Origin: Microthyrium microscopicum
Taxonomy: Eukaryota; Ascomycota; Dothideomycetes; Microthyriales; Microthyriaceae
NCBI GenBank assembly: GCA_010405405.1
Contig: MU004245.1
Span: forward strand, 499,256-563,255
Reading direction: 5' to 3'
Length of the DNA: 64,000 bases
Below, piece by piece: positions 46,701 to 61,926 of this stretch; the stretch's first letter is position 1, and every line of letters begins with the position of its first letter. The notes under the pieces were generated by a model. The model saw only the letters and a program-made list of their open reading frames with translations, was not told the origin of the DNA and ran no database searches. The position numbers were made by a program, and so were the translations under genes.

Positions 46701-47758
46701 TCTAATAGTTTTGAATAGTATTATTAAGAAATATATTACTTATTAAGAGAGGGAGAGAAATTATAGATTTATTTAGACTTCTATTTTAATAAGTAGATAG
46801 CTTTATATAACTTTAAAGATATTATGTAAAGGTACTATTCTTATAGAAGATCTTAGTATTACAAAATATTAGCTTCTTATTACCTTTATTTTAAAGCGGA
46901 AAATAAATTATATATAAGGTATAGTAGGAAAGTAAGCTAGCTTATTATATAATCGTTTTAAGTATAGTAGGTTTTAAATTTAACTTTATTTTAAGAATAA
47001 CCTTATTTTATAATACTTATATTTTTATTTCCCTATTACCTTTTTATAAATATAGGTTATATAATATATTTATTTATATTAGTATAGACGTATCTAAAAG
47101 CTAGCTTCTTCTAATATTAATTTTATTAAAAATACTAGTTTATATAAATCGTAGGTCTTTATACTTCTATCTACGTTAGCCTATAAATATATTAACCTAG
47201 CCTTTTCTATATATATTCTCTTTTATAGAAAATATTTACGCTATTTAGTAGTAGTTTTATATATATTATTATATACTTAAAATTATCTTATTTAAAGATT
47301 ATATACGTTAAAAATAAATCTTATAGGTTATTAGTATTAGGGGTTAAACCCCCTAAAGCTATGCTCGTTTAGGCTACCCCTATTATATATAAATACCTTA
47401 ATTAAAGAGTCTTTTAACTCTTCTTTCTCTCTAAGTTACCTTCCTATTTAGTAGGCTTATAATATAACTTATCTCTTTGTTATCTAACCTATAATATTAG
47501 GTAACTTTAAACTAACCCCTCTTTTTACTTACTTCCTCTCTATCTATTAATAAATAGCTAGAATAGTAGACTAAGATCCCTCTTATCTAATAACTACTAA
47601 ATAAGATAGAGAAACATCCTTTAAGGGCTTTACTTATAAGAACATAGAAGCATACTTTACGTATATTAACTAATAATAAATAGAGCTATAGAACTACTTA
47701 GACGTATCTTAGGAGGTAACTAATAATAGCTTATAATAAGTAACGAATAGTATTTTAC
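46701..47758. mobile_element. AT-rich degraded DNA left of the LTR element
   Basis: About 1.06 kb of strongly RIP-like, stop-dense sequence. A TATA-like stretch with a following leader (about 47390-47480) and short gag-like traces near 47.6-47.75 suggest the 5' part of an older element that was split by the insertion at 47759. The assignment is inferred from position. Confidence 0.35.
47754..47758 (+). repeat. Target-site duplication, left
   Basis: TTTAC immediately before the left LTR; the same five bases follow the right LTR at 55411-55415. Confidence 0.75.
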
Positions 47759-47985
47759 TATAATGATTCCTCTTTATAGGCTTTATAGTAGTATTGTAAG
47801 AGAGATCTTGTTACAAGATTACGCGCTAGACCCAAGGGGGTTAGCGCGCCCAAGGATCTACTAAGCGGACTTACTTCCCTTATAGATCTATAGCTCTTTT
47901 AGATCTTTTTCTCTCTCTCTCCTATTTATAGATTCTAGAATATAATCTAATTATTTACTTACTCTAAGTTCTATAGCTTATTATA
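47759..47985 (+). repeat. 5' LTR of the Gypsy fossil
   Basis: 227 bp, alignable end to end with 55184-55410. The differences I can see between the two are all transitions, as expected if RIP rather than ageing separated them. Confidence 0.85.
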
Positions 47986-50900
47986 TAATCTATAAATTAT
48001 TTAACTACCTACGTACTTATACTACGCACCCTAGAATTTACTTCTAAAGAAGCATCTATATAAATTAATATCCTATACGCGTAGTCTTAGGCCTTATTAA
48101 AGATCCTTTATAGATTTACTAAATCTATTAACTCTACTAACCTCTTATCTAATTAGAGCGTTAGGATTTTCTAATACTCTTTAATTTATTAATAGTCTAA
48201 GTATTAATTACTCTTTATCCTTAGTTCTATAGAATACTAAAGTTTATCTTCTATACTACTACTAAATATCTATAATTATACTTAATATACTTACTATTAA
48301 AACGCGCTAAATAAATAAGCGTTCCTCCCTAATACCCTTCTTTATTATTTATAACTATAGCTAATAAAACTCCTAACTAATAGACCTAAGTTAATAACTA
48401 TATAGCCTACTTGCTATTTCTAATTACTTATACTTAGCCTAATAATTAGCGCTTATCTCTATCTTCTATATACTTATATTACTTATCTCTATTACGTTAC
48501 CTCTCTATAATATATACTAAGTATTAAAGTAGACCTAATACCTAAGATATAATATAACTAAATACTACCTAGAAAGTAGTAGATTTAGTAGAGAGCGTCT
48601 TAAGACTATTAAAACTACTAGAACTAGACTTAAGAGCGTTATTAAAAGATAAAGATAAGTTAGAAGATAATTATCTATTAGAATAAGGCTATAAAGGTAA
48701 AGAAACTAAAGCGTTAAAAAATGCTCCTTAAAATACTAGTTAAATAACTTTACTAAACTAAATAAATATAGGAGATAACTAGTTGCTAGCTCCTTTCTAA
48801 CCTAATAATAATACTAGACTTTTTTTTAGAATATATAAATAGCTAATAGAACTATACTAGTAAGCTAAAGACTCTAAAATACTATTTATATTAATATCTT
48901 ACTACCCTATAGTAGTAGACCTTAATTAACTAGTTACTTTAACTATTAATAAGAACCCTCTAATCTTCTAAGCTACTTAAGTATAAAAAATGCTTAATAA
49001 AGAAAGCAATAAGCTAAAAGACGTAAAAGTATACCTTTATTATAAAGAAAAGTAATTAGACCTCTATTACTATTCTTACTACTTAATTAAATTAGATACT
49101 AACTTAGAATATCTATTAAAAAAAGAAATTATACTAAATAACTTAATTATATAGCTCTACGCTTTATTATTAGCCTCTTAAACTATAGTCTACCTCTTTA
49201 AAATTAAGCAAAATATAAATACTTATAATATAGACTTAATCTATACTTTCTAAGAAAAAGCTTTAGAAGCTTAAGGAGAGATATAAGACTTAGCTAAAAC
49301 TAATAATAAACGCGTAAAGTAGATTACTTACCTTAAAGCGTAAGTTTAAGATAATACTATTACCTTTAAGGAAGTAGTAACTACCTACTAAAAGGTATAG
49401 GAATTATAATATAATAATAATTTACTTAAGGAAGTACTTACTACCTATATTAATAAGATTAGTAAATACTATAAGGCTCTATAGAAAAAGGTAAATAAAG
49501 CTACTATCCTTTAAGCCTAAGTAAACGCCCTCTAAAAGAAATCCTTAGCTACTAAGGTAACTAATCCTTATTTTAATTACGATAAGTTAGTAGATAATAA
49601 TTTATTCTACTAGACTTTCCTTACTTAGGATATAGACTAACCTAACTTAAATATACCTCTAGGGGTACTAGACTTATATTAAACTACTCTCTTCTCTAAC
49701 CTTAACTTAGTAAGTAGCACTTTTCTCCTTAAAGTATAAGGTAATAAGCCCTTACTTTTCTCTAGAAAGAATAAGTAGAAGTATTATATTTAAAAAGGCA
49801 AAATACTAGACTACTTAGATAATAATACTTAAGTCTATTTTACTAAGGCTTCTAAGATCTAAGTTATTTAAAGAGTAATAAAGAACTAGGTATTTAGTAC
49901 TATTAATAAGTAAAGTAACTATAAGTTAACTAACCTATATTTATTTATTATAGAAATATAGTCTAATTTAGATTATAAATATAGTATTAAGGATAGTTAT
50001 ATTACTACTAAGACCTAGCTTAAGAGCTAAGAAGCTATAATAAAGCCTACTAAGAAACTTAAAGAGTTCTTAGTCTACTTCTTAGAGAATTTACGTAAAG
50101 CTAAGTTAAGTAATTAAGATAAGATTATTAAAATGCAACTTTTTTTACTTCTAAAGTTTATAGAGAGAGTACTCTTTATAGAATTAAAGACCTTTACTAA
50201 CTTCTTAGAAAGCCTATATACTATAGCTCGTTATATTAAATACGTCTCCTCTATAAATCTATGTAGCTATGATAATAATAATTATTCTATAGCTAAAGGT
50301 AGTAGACGAAAGCCTAAATATAACTATTCTTTAGAAATTTATAATATATTAAAGGTAGATAATTACTATATAAAATATAGCAAAAAAGGTTATAGTTACT
50401 AGCAAAATAAAGTACTATATAAAGATAGAGACATTTTATTAGATGCTAAAATATAGCTAAAGGTTATAGCTATTATTATAGAGTTTACTACTATCTATAA
50501 TTAAATTGCTACTTAATCTCCTTAGTCCTTAACTATAGAGAATAATTATAATAAGTATAATTATAGTAATAAGGCAAAAAACTAAAAGCTTTTCTATAAA
50601 GATACGCAAAGGAGCTAAATAAGTAAGAAGCGTATAACTAGTAATAAAAGAAGGATGAACCTAATCCTAAGCTAGTTCTTATAGAAGAATAAATCTAATA
50701 TAAGGTTAATAAGACTATTTAGCGCCTAGAAGTTAACCTCTAATAAGTATTATCCTTAAAGCCTATTATATTTAATAATACTAAGTTAGCTATTATTAAG
50801 ATATTCCTTACCTTTATAGTATATAATTTCTACCTTTAAGAAGTAGCTACTATACTTATAGTAAATAATTAGTAGACTACTTATAGTACTATATTTTCTC

Positions 50901-53900
50901 TAAAATAAGGCTACTACTTAAAGATTAATATCTTTATAGATACTAAGAGTAGAGTAATAAGAATTATTTACCCTAACTTTATTAAATAATATAGGATCCT
51001 TACTATTAATCTCTCTACCCCCTAAATTATATAATTAGCTAATAATAAGACTATTATAAAAGTTAATAAAGCTACTATAATTAATATCTATTTAGAAAGA
51101 TATATTAAATAAATCTACTACTTTATTATAGATATAGCTAGCTATAATATTATCCTTAGCAACCTATAGATTAACCTCTATAAGGTTACCTTTAAAGAAG
51201 AAAAGAAGTAAATCCTTTTTAATTTAGACTACTACTTAGTATATTACTTACTAGCTAGTTACCTAATCTCTATAGATTACAAAAGCTATTTAGTTAACTT
51301 AATAGACCCTTACTTTAAGAATGTTATTATAGTTAGCGCTACTACCTTTATTAAACTACTAGAATAAGGCTAGTAATTTAGCAAAATCTAGCCTAACGAT
51401 TTTAAAGATAAAAAAGATAAGAAACCTCTAAATCTAGATTCTATACTAAAAGAAGATATTATTATTAACTTAAGCAAAATCTTACCTAAAGACTTTAAAA
51501 AATAGCGAAAGAAATATAATAAACTTTCTTTCTTATAAGAAGAGATTCTTAAACGCTTACTAAAAGAATATTATTATTATATAGATATCTTTAACCTAAA
51601 ATTAGGTAATAAACTTATACTATATTATAGTGAATAGGATTACTCTATTAACATTATCCTAGACGCTATAATCCCTAAACGCTACTATAATAGCCTAAGT
51701 TACTAAGAATCCTTTATTATTAAATAATATATTAATTAGATACTTAGTTAAGATTAAGTTTAAGCTAGTAAATTATATTATGCTATACTAATACTATATA
51801 TATATAAACTAAGAGAAAGAATTTAAATTTATATTAATTACTATAGACTTAATAAGATTATATAAAAGAATTATAATGTTCTTTTATAATTACTAAAAAT
51901 ACTTACCTATATCTACTATATAAAATACTTCTCTAAATTTAACGTTATTGCTACTTTTACTTATATCTATATTAAACCTAGCAATAAATATAAAACTATA
52001 TTCTTAACTTACTATAGATTATATAAATTTAAAGTTATACTTTTTAGCCTTACTAGAGCCCTAAGAACCTTTTAGGCTTATTTTAACTATATCTTAATTA
52101 ATTACCTAGATAACTTTATTATAGACTATATAGATAATCTATTAATCTTTAGTAATACTAAAGCTAGCTATACTACTTATACCTACTTAGTCTTAAAAGT
52201 AATAGGTAAAGTAAGATTATACTTAGATATCTAGAAGTATAAATTTAATACTTAATAAGTTAAATACCTTAGCCTAATTATTACTACTAAAGGCATTAAG
52301 ATAGACTTAGAAAAGGTTTAAAGCGTAGTTAACTAGCAACGTCTCTCTTTAGTAAAAGACGTTTAAGCTTTTCTTAACTTTACTAACTTCTATTACTAAT
52401 TTATTCTTAAATATTTAAAAACTATAGCACTACTAATAGTACTTATAAAGAAAGACGCTATAGCAATCTTTCCTTAAGACCTTAATAGGCTAAAGGAACG
52501 TACGTTTAAGAAGCTAAAGTAAGACTTTACGTCTACTAAGATATTATATTACTTTAACTATATAAAAGAAATATAACTAGAGATAGACGCCTTAGATTAG
52601 GTTTATACTATAGTCTTTTCTTAAAAAGGTAATAATAGAAAGCTTTACTTAGTTATATACTTCTTAAAGAAAATAATCCTAGCTAAATATAATTATAATA
52701 TTTATAATAAAGAGCTTCTAGCTATTATCTATATATTTAAAGAATAAGAACTAGAGCTATTTAGCTCTATTAACTCTATTTAAGTATTCTTTAATTACTA
52801 TAACCTTTAGACGTTTATAATAATAAAATATCTCTCTTAATAATAAGCTAAATAGGCTAAGTTCCTTTTCTAGTTTTATTTTAAGATAAAGTACTACCTA
52901 AGTATAGCTAATAAAAAGGTAGATACTTTTACTTATTAGTTATAAAATATTCTATAAAGTAATAACAATCCTTACGTCTCTTAATAAGTCTACTCTTTAT
53001 TATTCTTATACTAATTTAATATAAAGTACGTAGTAAAGCTAGCTATATTACTTATTAAACCTACTTATCTCTTAATACTATACTTAGCTACTATTACCTA
53101 AAATAAGTTAAATATTTCTAATCTTATAAGTAAGCTACTTAATCCTATAGGAGAGTCTCTTAGTAATAATAAGACGCTTAAGAGTAAGCTACTTAATTCT
53201 TTAAGAGATAATCTATCCCTAGATTTTAATAGTAACTAGTTCTTATAGAATATTATAAATATAATAGAGCATAACTAAATAATAATTATTATTTACTATG
53301 CTAAAACTAACTATTAGCTCTTCTTACCTTTTAGCACTCTAGAATGAGAGTAAATTAAGCTTAGGAACTATATAATAGCTACTAATAAAATAATCTTCTA
53401 CTATAACTAAATCTTTATCCCTTAAGGCAAACTTTAGTATTACGCTATATAGAATACGTATAGCTATAAAGCTATAAACTATAGCAAAGTAGCAATAATT
53501 TATTACTACTTATAAAAAGATTACTAATAGCCTAAGATATTACAAAACGTTAAGAACTTTATTAAAGGCTATAAATATATATTTACTAAACCTATTTACT
53601 AAAAAAAGTAAAGTTTCTTATACTAATTCTTTCTTTCTAAACGTATGTAGTCTAATATTTCTATTAACTTTACTATCTTACTACCTTGCTATTTATACTA
53701 AAGCATAATCTACTAATACATTATAATAGTTATTAATTAATATATATAAACCTAACGCTTTATTCTACTACTAGACCTATCTATAGACTTAATAATACTA
53801 GCCTTTATTAACTATATATAAAAGCTTATTAACTAGCTATTAATAATTCTTTTAGATTATAATAGCTAATTTACTTCTATATTCTAGAAGCGCTTATATA

Positions 53901-55061
53901 AATATATCAGCATAATACTCTATCTTAGTATAATATTTTACCCTAAAACTAATAATATAACAAAAATCTTAGTTACTATACTTAAGTAGTTCTTACGTGT
54001 ATTTATTAACTAGGATTAAGATAACTAGGTAGCTTTTCTACCCTTTACTAAATTTATAGTTAATTCTACTATAAATACTACTATAAGAGTTATACCTTTT
54101 AAAGCTTAAAATAGATTTAACCCTTAATTAGGCCTTAAGTCCTTATATTGCCTCCTAAAACCTATAAATGCCTCTATAGCTACTAATAAGGAAGCTATTA
54201 ATATAGATATAATATAGAAGGATTATACTAAAATATATAATTATTTAATAGAGTAATTAATCTAAGCATAAGCTTAGTAGATAGAATATACTAACTACTA
54301 CTACTATATAGCTCTAAACCTATTACTAGGCAACTAGGTTTACTTAGATATATAGAACTATCCTACTTTGCGTCCTTTAAAGACTCTAAATAATAAGAAT
54401 ATAAGCCCCTTCTATATAATTAAGAAGATTAATACTATTATCTATAAACTTAATCTCTCTACTTTTATAAAGATATATAATATCTTCTATACCTAGGTCC
54501 TTTACTACATTATAGATAATACTAAGCTACTTAAATACACTAATCTATTACTAGTAGTTATTAGAAAAACTATAGATAATAATAAATAGTCTATTAACGC
54601 TATTATTAATAGCTACTTTGCTAGTTAATATAAGAAGCTATAATATAAGATTAAGTATACTAGTTATAATAAAGCTAAATAGTATAATTAAATAGCTACT
54701 AAGAATGTACTAAAGCTTATTACTAAGTTTTATACTTAGTACCTTAGTAAGCTAGGCTTATATCCTACCTAGATACTACTAATATTAAAACCTACTAGCA
54801 ATAGTATTAATTATAACTCTAATAGCGTTCTTACTAATTAGGAAGCATAAATAATTATACTACTAATTCCTTTATATTAATAGGATTACTAACTACTAGA
54901 CTACTAAGACTTAAGAACCAAAGTATTCTAAGGACATTTTAAAGTTTATTAATACTTCTTAATAGTTGCCTTAGTAGGCTAGAGGTTAAGATACTCTAAA
55001 TGACTAGTAATTAGTATTATACTATAAAAGGATTAAAATATCATTTATTACTAAAAGTTTA

Positions 55062-55125
55062 TTAGACTAGACTAAACTAGACTAGACTAGACCAAACTAG
55101 ACTAGATTAGAATAGAATAGATTAG
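55062..55125 (+). repeat. GACTA-type microsatellite
   Basis: About 64 bp of imperfect 5-bp units (TAGAC/TAAAC/TAGAT) inside the Gypsy fossil, a little upstream of its polypurine tract. Confidence 0.7.
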
Positions 55126-55183
55126 GAAAGTAGATATAATTAGTAGTCTATAGCCTAGAAAACTATACTAAAGGGGAGGGTTA

Positions 55184-55410
55184 TATAATAATTCCTCTTT
55201 ATAAGCTTTATAACAATATTATAAGAAAGATCTTATTATAAGATCATACGCTAGACCTAAGGGAGTTAGCGCGCCTAAGGATCTACTAAGTAGACTTACT
55301 TCCTTCGTAGATCTGTAGCTCTTCTAGATCTTCTTCTCTCTCTCTCCTATTCGTAGATTCTAGAATATAATCTAATTATCTGCTTACTCTAAGTTCCGTA
55401 GCTCGTTATA
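55184..55410 (+). repeat. 3' LTR of the Gypsy fossil
   Basis: 227-bp partner of 47759-47985, with the polypurine tract just upstream and the target duplication TTTAC just downstream (55411-55415). Confidence 0.85.
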
Positions 55411-58400
55411 TTTACTACTTAATAATATACTTAATTTATCTATCTTATAATTACGTATAATTATTACTAGTTATAAATAAGCCTTATAATAACTAAATAG
55501 GTTAACTAGCAAAATTTATATATAATTAAATAAGAATATATAATAGATTATAGTAGTTTATACTAAACTCTAAGTTTAAATTAATAGCTAAAATAAATAG
55601 CTTACTAATATCTATACTAGTAGTAAGATTCTTATATAATAAGTAAATAATATTACTTATAAAATACTAACCTAGTAATAGTAATAGAAATAGGAATAAC
55701 TCTAAAGGAAATTTATAATACTTAGTATAACTTTTTCTTTAATATTAGCTATACTCTTTATTAGAAAAACCTTTAATTATAGCTATTATCCTTCTCTAAT
55801 TCTATAAGCTAATTCTCTTTAGACTTTAATTATAATAGCTAAACTAGTAGCTTCTTCTCTACCTCCTCTAATAAATCTTTTAGCTACCTAATATAAGCTA
55901 CTTTAACTACTATTATAAAACCTCTAACTAGCTCTCTTAAACCTAGAATAATACTTATATAAGGACTTAATCCTTTATCTTAATTTTTACTAAATAATTA
56001 AAGTAAAATTATATATTAATAGATAGATTTATATAGATAATTATGCCTAAATTTACTATATATTTAGCTAGCTTATAAAAGACGCTACCTAATAAATTCT
56101 TCCTTAGATCTAGAATCCTATTAGCTATAATATTATAAGTTTTAGTAAGTTTATAGAATAGATAAATCTTCTCTTTTATAACTTATATAAAGAAATAAGA
56201 GCTTTAGTAAACCTTTAAGAGATTTAGTAAGAAAGTAAAGAATAAAGAATCTTTTAGGCTAAGTTTTAGTAGTATCTTATCTATATTAAAGTATAATTTT
56301 AGGCTACCTTTATCTAAATATAGTTCTTAGAAAATACTATAGATTCTAGTCTTAAAATAGCTCTAATTACTTATTCCTAGCTTAATAACTTAGATACCTT
56401 TACTTAAGAGGCTTTAAAAACCTAGGATTAAATAGTTTAAGCCTATATAAGCTATTATAGCCTAAGAAGCCTAAGTACTAAAATAAGTACTTAGTAAACT
56501 TAGCTATTTAAGAATTAGGACCTAAACGTAATAAAAGGTATTTAGGTTAGAGCTAGCTAAGCCTAGTATAATTACTATAAGTAAAATAACCTTTATTTTT
56601 ACTATAGCTTAGCTAATTATAGAATTTAGGACTATAAATAAGTACTCTAAGTATTATCTAGAAATTAGAATTCCTCCTATAGCTAGGTTAGCTATAAATA
56701 TAGATAAGGTAAAGAAGGCTCTATTAGAAATAAATATCTATAGAATAATATTAGTAAATTCTAAGCTAGTATTATTAATACTCTAGATACTTCTTAGGAT
56801 AGTTAGCTAATAAGAACTACTACTACTTAGCTAAGAAATAATAATCCTTATAATAATTTATATAACGTTATTAATATAGAATTAGAAAACTAGTAAGCTT
56901 AAATTAAAGATATAATACTAAGCTAGAAAATTATAAAAATATTATTTCAAAATAGCGTTAGAAGTTCTTTATTTAGAATATAGTTATAGAGCCCTTTTTA
57001 ATACTTTTAATAGTAAATTAACTTTCTTTATATATAGGCTTTATTAATAGTAGCTACTTAACTTATTCCTTTATAAATCTTTACTTTACTTAAAGATATA
57101 AACTTAAATATATACTACTACCTTAAGTAATTTTTATTAAAGGAATAAATAATAAGGCTAAAAAAATCTATAAGATAGTAATTATAAAGATTAATATTAA
57201 AGGCTATAAAGAAACTATTTAAGCCTTTATAGTAAAAGAAACCTTAGGCTATAATATAATCTTTAGCCTACTTTAAATAAAGAAATATAATATTATTCTC
57301 TATATAAAACTTAAGAAGTTAGTCTTTAATAAAATAGATTATATAGTTATAAGTCTAAAGACTCTTTAGAAGAAATATAACTATATAATAATTAGGACTA
57401 TAGTATTTAAGATACTTACTTAATAAGTTAGAAAGTAGGTAAAATAGTCTTAAGAAGGCTTAATACTAATTATATAAGTCTTTACTATAAGTCTTTATAA
57501 TCTATAGAAAGCCCTTACTTCTAAGAAGTATATTAATCTTTATAGAAAGCTTTTTAAATAGTATTTAGATTACCTTAACCTCTTTTAAAAAGAGCTAGCT
57601 AATAAATAGCTACTTATTTAAGGGCCTTCTATAGACTATAAGATTAACTTAATCCTAAATACTAATAAAAAGAAACCTTAGCTACCTTAGTAGATATTAT
57701 ACTCTATAAATTAAGATAAGTTACGAGTCCTTAGAAGAATCCTTAATAATCTACTAGAAAGTAGATTTATTTAAGTAAGTAACTTATCTACTAAAGTACT
57801 AATTCTCTTTATTTATAAAGTAAATAAATTAATTTTATTTTATTATAACTACTACGCGTTAAATAAGTTAATTATAAAGAACTATTACTCCTTACTACTT
57901 ATTTATAAGATACTAAATACTTTAGAAAAGGTATAATAGTTTACTAAACTAGACATATCTTAAGTATTCTATAAAATTTAAATATATAAGAATAATAAAT
58001 AGAAGATAGCTTTTTAGATATAATATAGCTTATTTAAATAGATAATAATATTATTTAGGTTATTAAATACTTTAAGTAGTACTTTTTAGAAGTTTATTAA
58101 TTTTGCTTTTTAGGATATCTTAAATAACTACGTTTTTATATACTTAAATAACGTCTTAATCTTTAGCTTAGGTACTAAGAAGTAATATAAAACTTACGTT
58201 TATAAAGTCTTTAAGTAGCTATAAAAAGTAGAACTCTACTTTAATATCTAAAAGTATAAATTTATAACTACTTAAATAATATACCTAGGTTATATTATTA
58301 AGGTTAGATAAAGAATCTTAATAGACTTAGCTAAAGTTAAAGTAATTTAAGAATAAAAGGCTCTTAAGAACGTTTATAGAGTTTAAGCTTTCTTTAGTTT

Positions 58401-61400
58401 TATTAATTTCTATTATAGGTTTATACTAAACTTTTAAATAATTATAAAACCTCTTATTTAACTTACTTAGAAGAATATTCTCTTCTTATTTAAAAACTTA
58501 AAGAGAACTATATTTAAGGAGCTAAAATAGCTTTTTATTACTAACTAGATACTAGCCTTATTTAACTATAATAAAGAGACTTTTATCTATACTAACTCCT
58601 TTAGTTACTTTTTAAGAACTATACTAGTATAAAAGAATAAGATAAATAAGTTTTAACTAGTAGCCTATTTCTTTAAAAAGTATAACTTTACTTAAAGTAA
58701 TTACTTAATCTATAATAAAGAGATATTTATAATTATACTTACTCTAGAAGAATAAGACTTAAAGCTATAAGTAATAGAGAAGTTTAAAGTAATATCTAAT
58801 TATAAGAACTTAGAGTATTTTATAAAACTATAGAAGCTTATAAAAAAGTACGTCTAATAGTTTATTAAACTTATAAAGTATAATATAATAATTAAGTACT
58901 ATTTAGGCTTATAAAATAGTATAGTAGATAGTTTCTCTTATTATAAATAAAATATACCTTAAAATATAGCTAATAAAAGGATCTAGGCTAGAACTTTCTA
59001 ACTACTTTATACCTAAAAAAATTAATTACTTAAATTACTATAAGCCTTACCTATTTATATTACTACTCTTTTTATAGTAATTAAAGATAAATTAGTAAAG
59101 ACTCTACTAGCTAATAAAGCTTTAATTCCTAGCTTACTACTACTAATATTAAATATTTCTAAACTATTAGTAACTTAGTAAGATAAGGTAGTATAAGCTA
59201 ATAATATATATTAAGTAGCTTATTAAATAATTAAAGCTAGTAAATAAAAGTTTCTTTTATTAATTATAGGTATTAAAATCTTTATTCTTAACTACTTAAT
59301 TAATAATAAAGATTACTTTTACTAGAAAGGATAACTATAAATTTTAAACCTAGAACCTCTATAAATAGTAATACTATAAGTAGCTTATATATCTTTAACT
59401 TAAGGCTATCTTAGCTATAAAGGAACTTATTAAGCTCTATAGCTATACTTTTTTTAGCTTAGAATTATAACTAATATAAAATATTTTATAAAAAATTATA
59501 GTATATATAGCTAATTAAAGGTTAGTTATAAGCAAAAAAGAGGCTTTCTAAAGCCTTTACTTATCTTAAGCTAATAATAATAAGAACTATTTATAGATTT
59601 TATAATAAACCTTTCTTTATTAAATAGATATATAATCTTAATAGTTATTACTAATTAGCTAAGTAAAGAAGTAATCTTAATTCTTTTTACTTAAAAAGAA
59701 GCTAAAGACGTTATAACTATTTTCTTATAACGTGTCTATTTCCTTTATAGTATCCTTAACGTAATTATTTATAATTATAACCTAGTATTTATAAAAGACT
59801 TTTAAATAAGGTTCTATATACTACTATAAATAAAGCTATAGCTATTAACTATATTTTACTCTTAGATAAATAGCTCTATAGAATAGTAAAACTTAGATAT
59901 TAAAGCTAAAGTATAAATATATATAAATTATATATAATTAAATTAGTTTTTACTAATACTAATACTTTAACTTATACTTAACTTATAACGCTTATTTATA
60001 ATAAAACTCTTACTCTTCTTTTTATTCTATAGTTTTAAAAACTCTACCTTCTTAGATTTTTTTAAGTAAGCTTCCTTATCTAAATAGAAGAATACTTTAA
60101 AAAAAAGAAGAGAAGAAGCTACTTATATAATTTTAAAAGCTACGAAATAGGCTTAAGATATTATAACTCTTACTTAAGAAAAAATATAAGAATAAGCTAA
60201 CTAAATAAGAATCTAAACGCCTAAGTATAAAGTTAGTAATTAGGTCTAGCTAGACCTAAAGAATACTAAGACTAAATAAGTAAAGAAAAAGTTTAATTAT
60301 TATTACTCTAAGTTCTAAGTTATAAAGGTAGTAAGCTTATATATAATTATATTAAATATATTATAAAGAACTAAGAAATTCTACGTTAACCTACTTAGAT
60401 TAGTAATAAATAACTTATTCTTAAGTTAAGACGTTAATAATTCTTATTTACTACTAATCTTAGTTAAAGACTTAGATAAAGAAGAATAAGAGGAGTAGCT
60501 AGTAAAGAAGATTATAGCTAAAAAATATAAAAAAATAATAAAGGGCAAACTCTATATAGTTTATATTATTAAATAAATAGATTATTTAAATATAATAAAA
60601 GAACTAATTAACTTTATTAAATAGTTAAAAGTCTATATAAAGTAGATAGAGAAGATAAAGTATATATAAGATAATTATAAAAGATTAATACTAAACTAGT
60701 TTATTCTTTAAGTATAACTAAGATTAAAAACTAGCCTTTTTATTATAATAATTAACTTTATAAAGATATAATTAGAGGTATTATTTATAATCTATATATA
60801 GAAATACTTTTTTTTTATTTATATTAAGACCTTCTTTCTTATTAAATAAAACTAGAAAATTATAAAAATATAAGAAAACTAAAGAAATAAGATATACTTA
60901 ATAAACCTTTACTATTAAGGAAGAAAAACCTAAGTAGTACTTTAAGGCATAGGAGAACTAAAGTAGATAATTAATAGTAGAGAATTCTTATTCTTCTTAG
61001 TAACCTCCTTCTTATTATTATAAGAATACTTCTTAGCTAAGCTAATATTATTATTATAGACGTAGTTTAAATATATATTATTATAAAATCCTAAAAGCTA
61101 AATATAACCTATATATTATAGCTAATTCTTTAAATTAAAATAGCTAATATAATAAGTATAACGCTACTCTTTATAAGTCTTATTCTACTTATTTTTAGTA
61201 GAGAATTATAAGATACCTATATAATAAATACCTAAGGCTTTAAGATAACTAGCTTAGCTACTAGTTAACTAAATTATATTAAGGAAGCTCTAATAAATTA
61301 TAATACTATAAACGTTAGGCTACGAATTATTAGTAAACCTCTTAAAAGAGGCATTTAATAAGTTAAGACGCTTATTAAAAGAGTTAGAAGAATAATTAGC

Positions 61401-61926
61401 TATAATATAAAGGGCCTTACTCTATAAATATATTAGTATAAATTAAGAAAGGCTAAAGAAGTACGTATAGTCTAGTTAATATAAAGTGCCTTAAATAAAG
61501 TATAGTTTTATAGATTATAGTAGTTAATAACTATATATACTTTTTTATATTAAAGAGTAGTTAGTAAATAAGGATAAGGGTTATAAATAATATTATTCTA
61601 GTAACGAAGTAGAACTTAGTTAAGAAGGCAAAGACCCTTATTTATATTATTTTAGTAGACCTTATATATAGCTACCTTATGCATAGTAAGTAGATAAAGT
61701 AGAGAAGTATTATAGTTAATAATAAATATATAAGTAGAAGTAATAGCAATAAGGATATAACTATTAAAGCTAATAGTATTATTAAAAGTATTAATAATTA
61801 GGGTAGCTATCTCTATATAGTTAGTAAGGTTATAGCTATTATAACGAATAACTTACTTAATTAATTAATTAGGTAAGGAAGAAGAAACTTAATAAGAACT
61901 AATTAAAAAAGAAGAAGCTTATTTAA
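55411..61926 (+). mobile_element. Older Gypsy fossil interrupted by the LTR element
   Basis: RIP-degraded, AT-rich DNA with the traces of a second plus-strand Ty3/Gypsy pol: reverse transcriptase about 57.7-58.2 kb, RNase H about 58.5-58.9 kb, integrase about 59.4-60.2 kb and a chromodomain-like end about 60.5-60.7 kb, so it belongs to the chromovirus branch. It is broken many dozens of times. I found no LTR pair for it. The 47759-55410 element inserted at its left edge, so part of its 5' end may be the DNA at 46.7-47.76 kb. The part from 60.7 to 61.9 kb could not be assigned. Confidence 0.65.

Larger units (their letters stand above)
47759..55410 (+). mobile_element. Ty3/Gypsy LTR retrotransposon fossil
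   Basis: A 7.65-kb element with two direct 227-bp LTRs (47759-47985, 55184-55410), a polypurine tract just before the right LTR (AAAGGGGAGGG, near 55170) and a 5-bp target duplication (TTTAC). Parts in order on the plus strand: gag-like region about 48.5-50.6 kb, protease and reverse transcriptase about 50.9-52.5 kb, RNase H about 52.5-52.9 kb, integrase about 53.5-54.2 kb. Reverse transcriptase before integrase gives Ty3/Gypsy. It is structurally complete but thoroughly broken: stops occur every few codons in all frames, many dozens in all, with CA/TG depletion typical of RIP. RIP makes an LTR-divergence clock unusable; it is younger than the DNA it sits in. Confidence 0.85.

Noticed and set aside
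50133-50402. 89-codon open frame inside the Gypsy fossil
   Set aside because: A short chance-open stretch within degraded element sequence, not a host gene.
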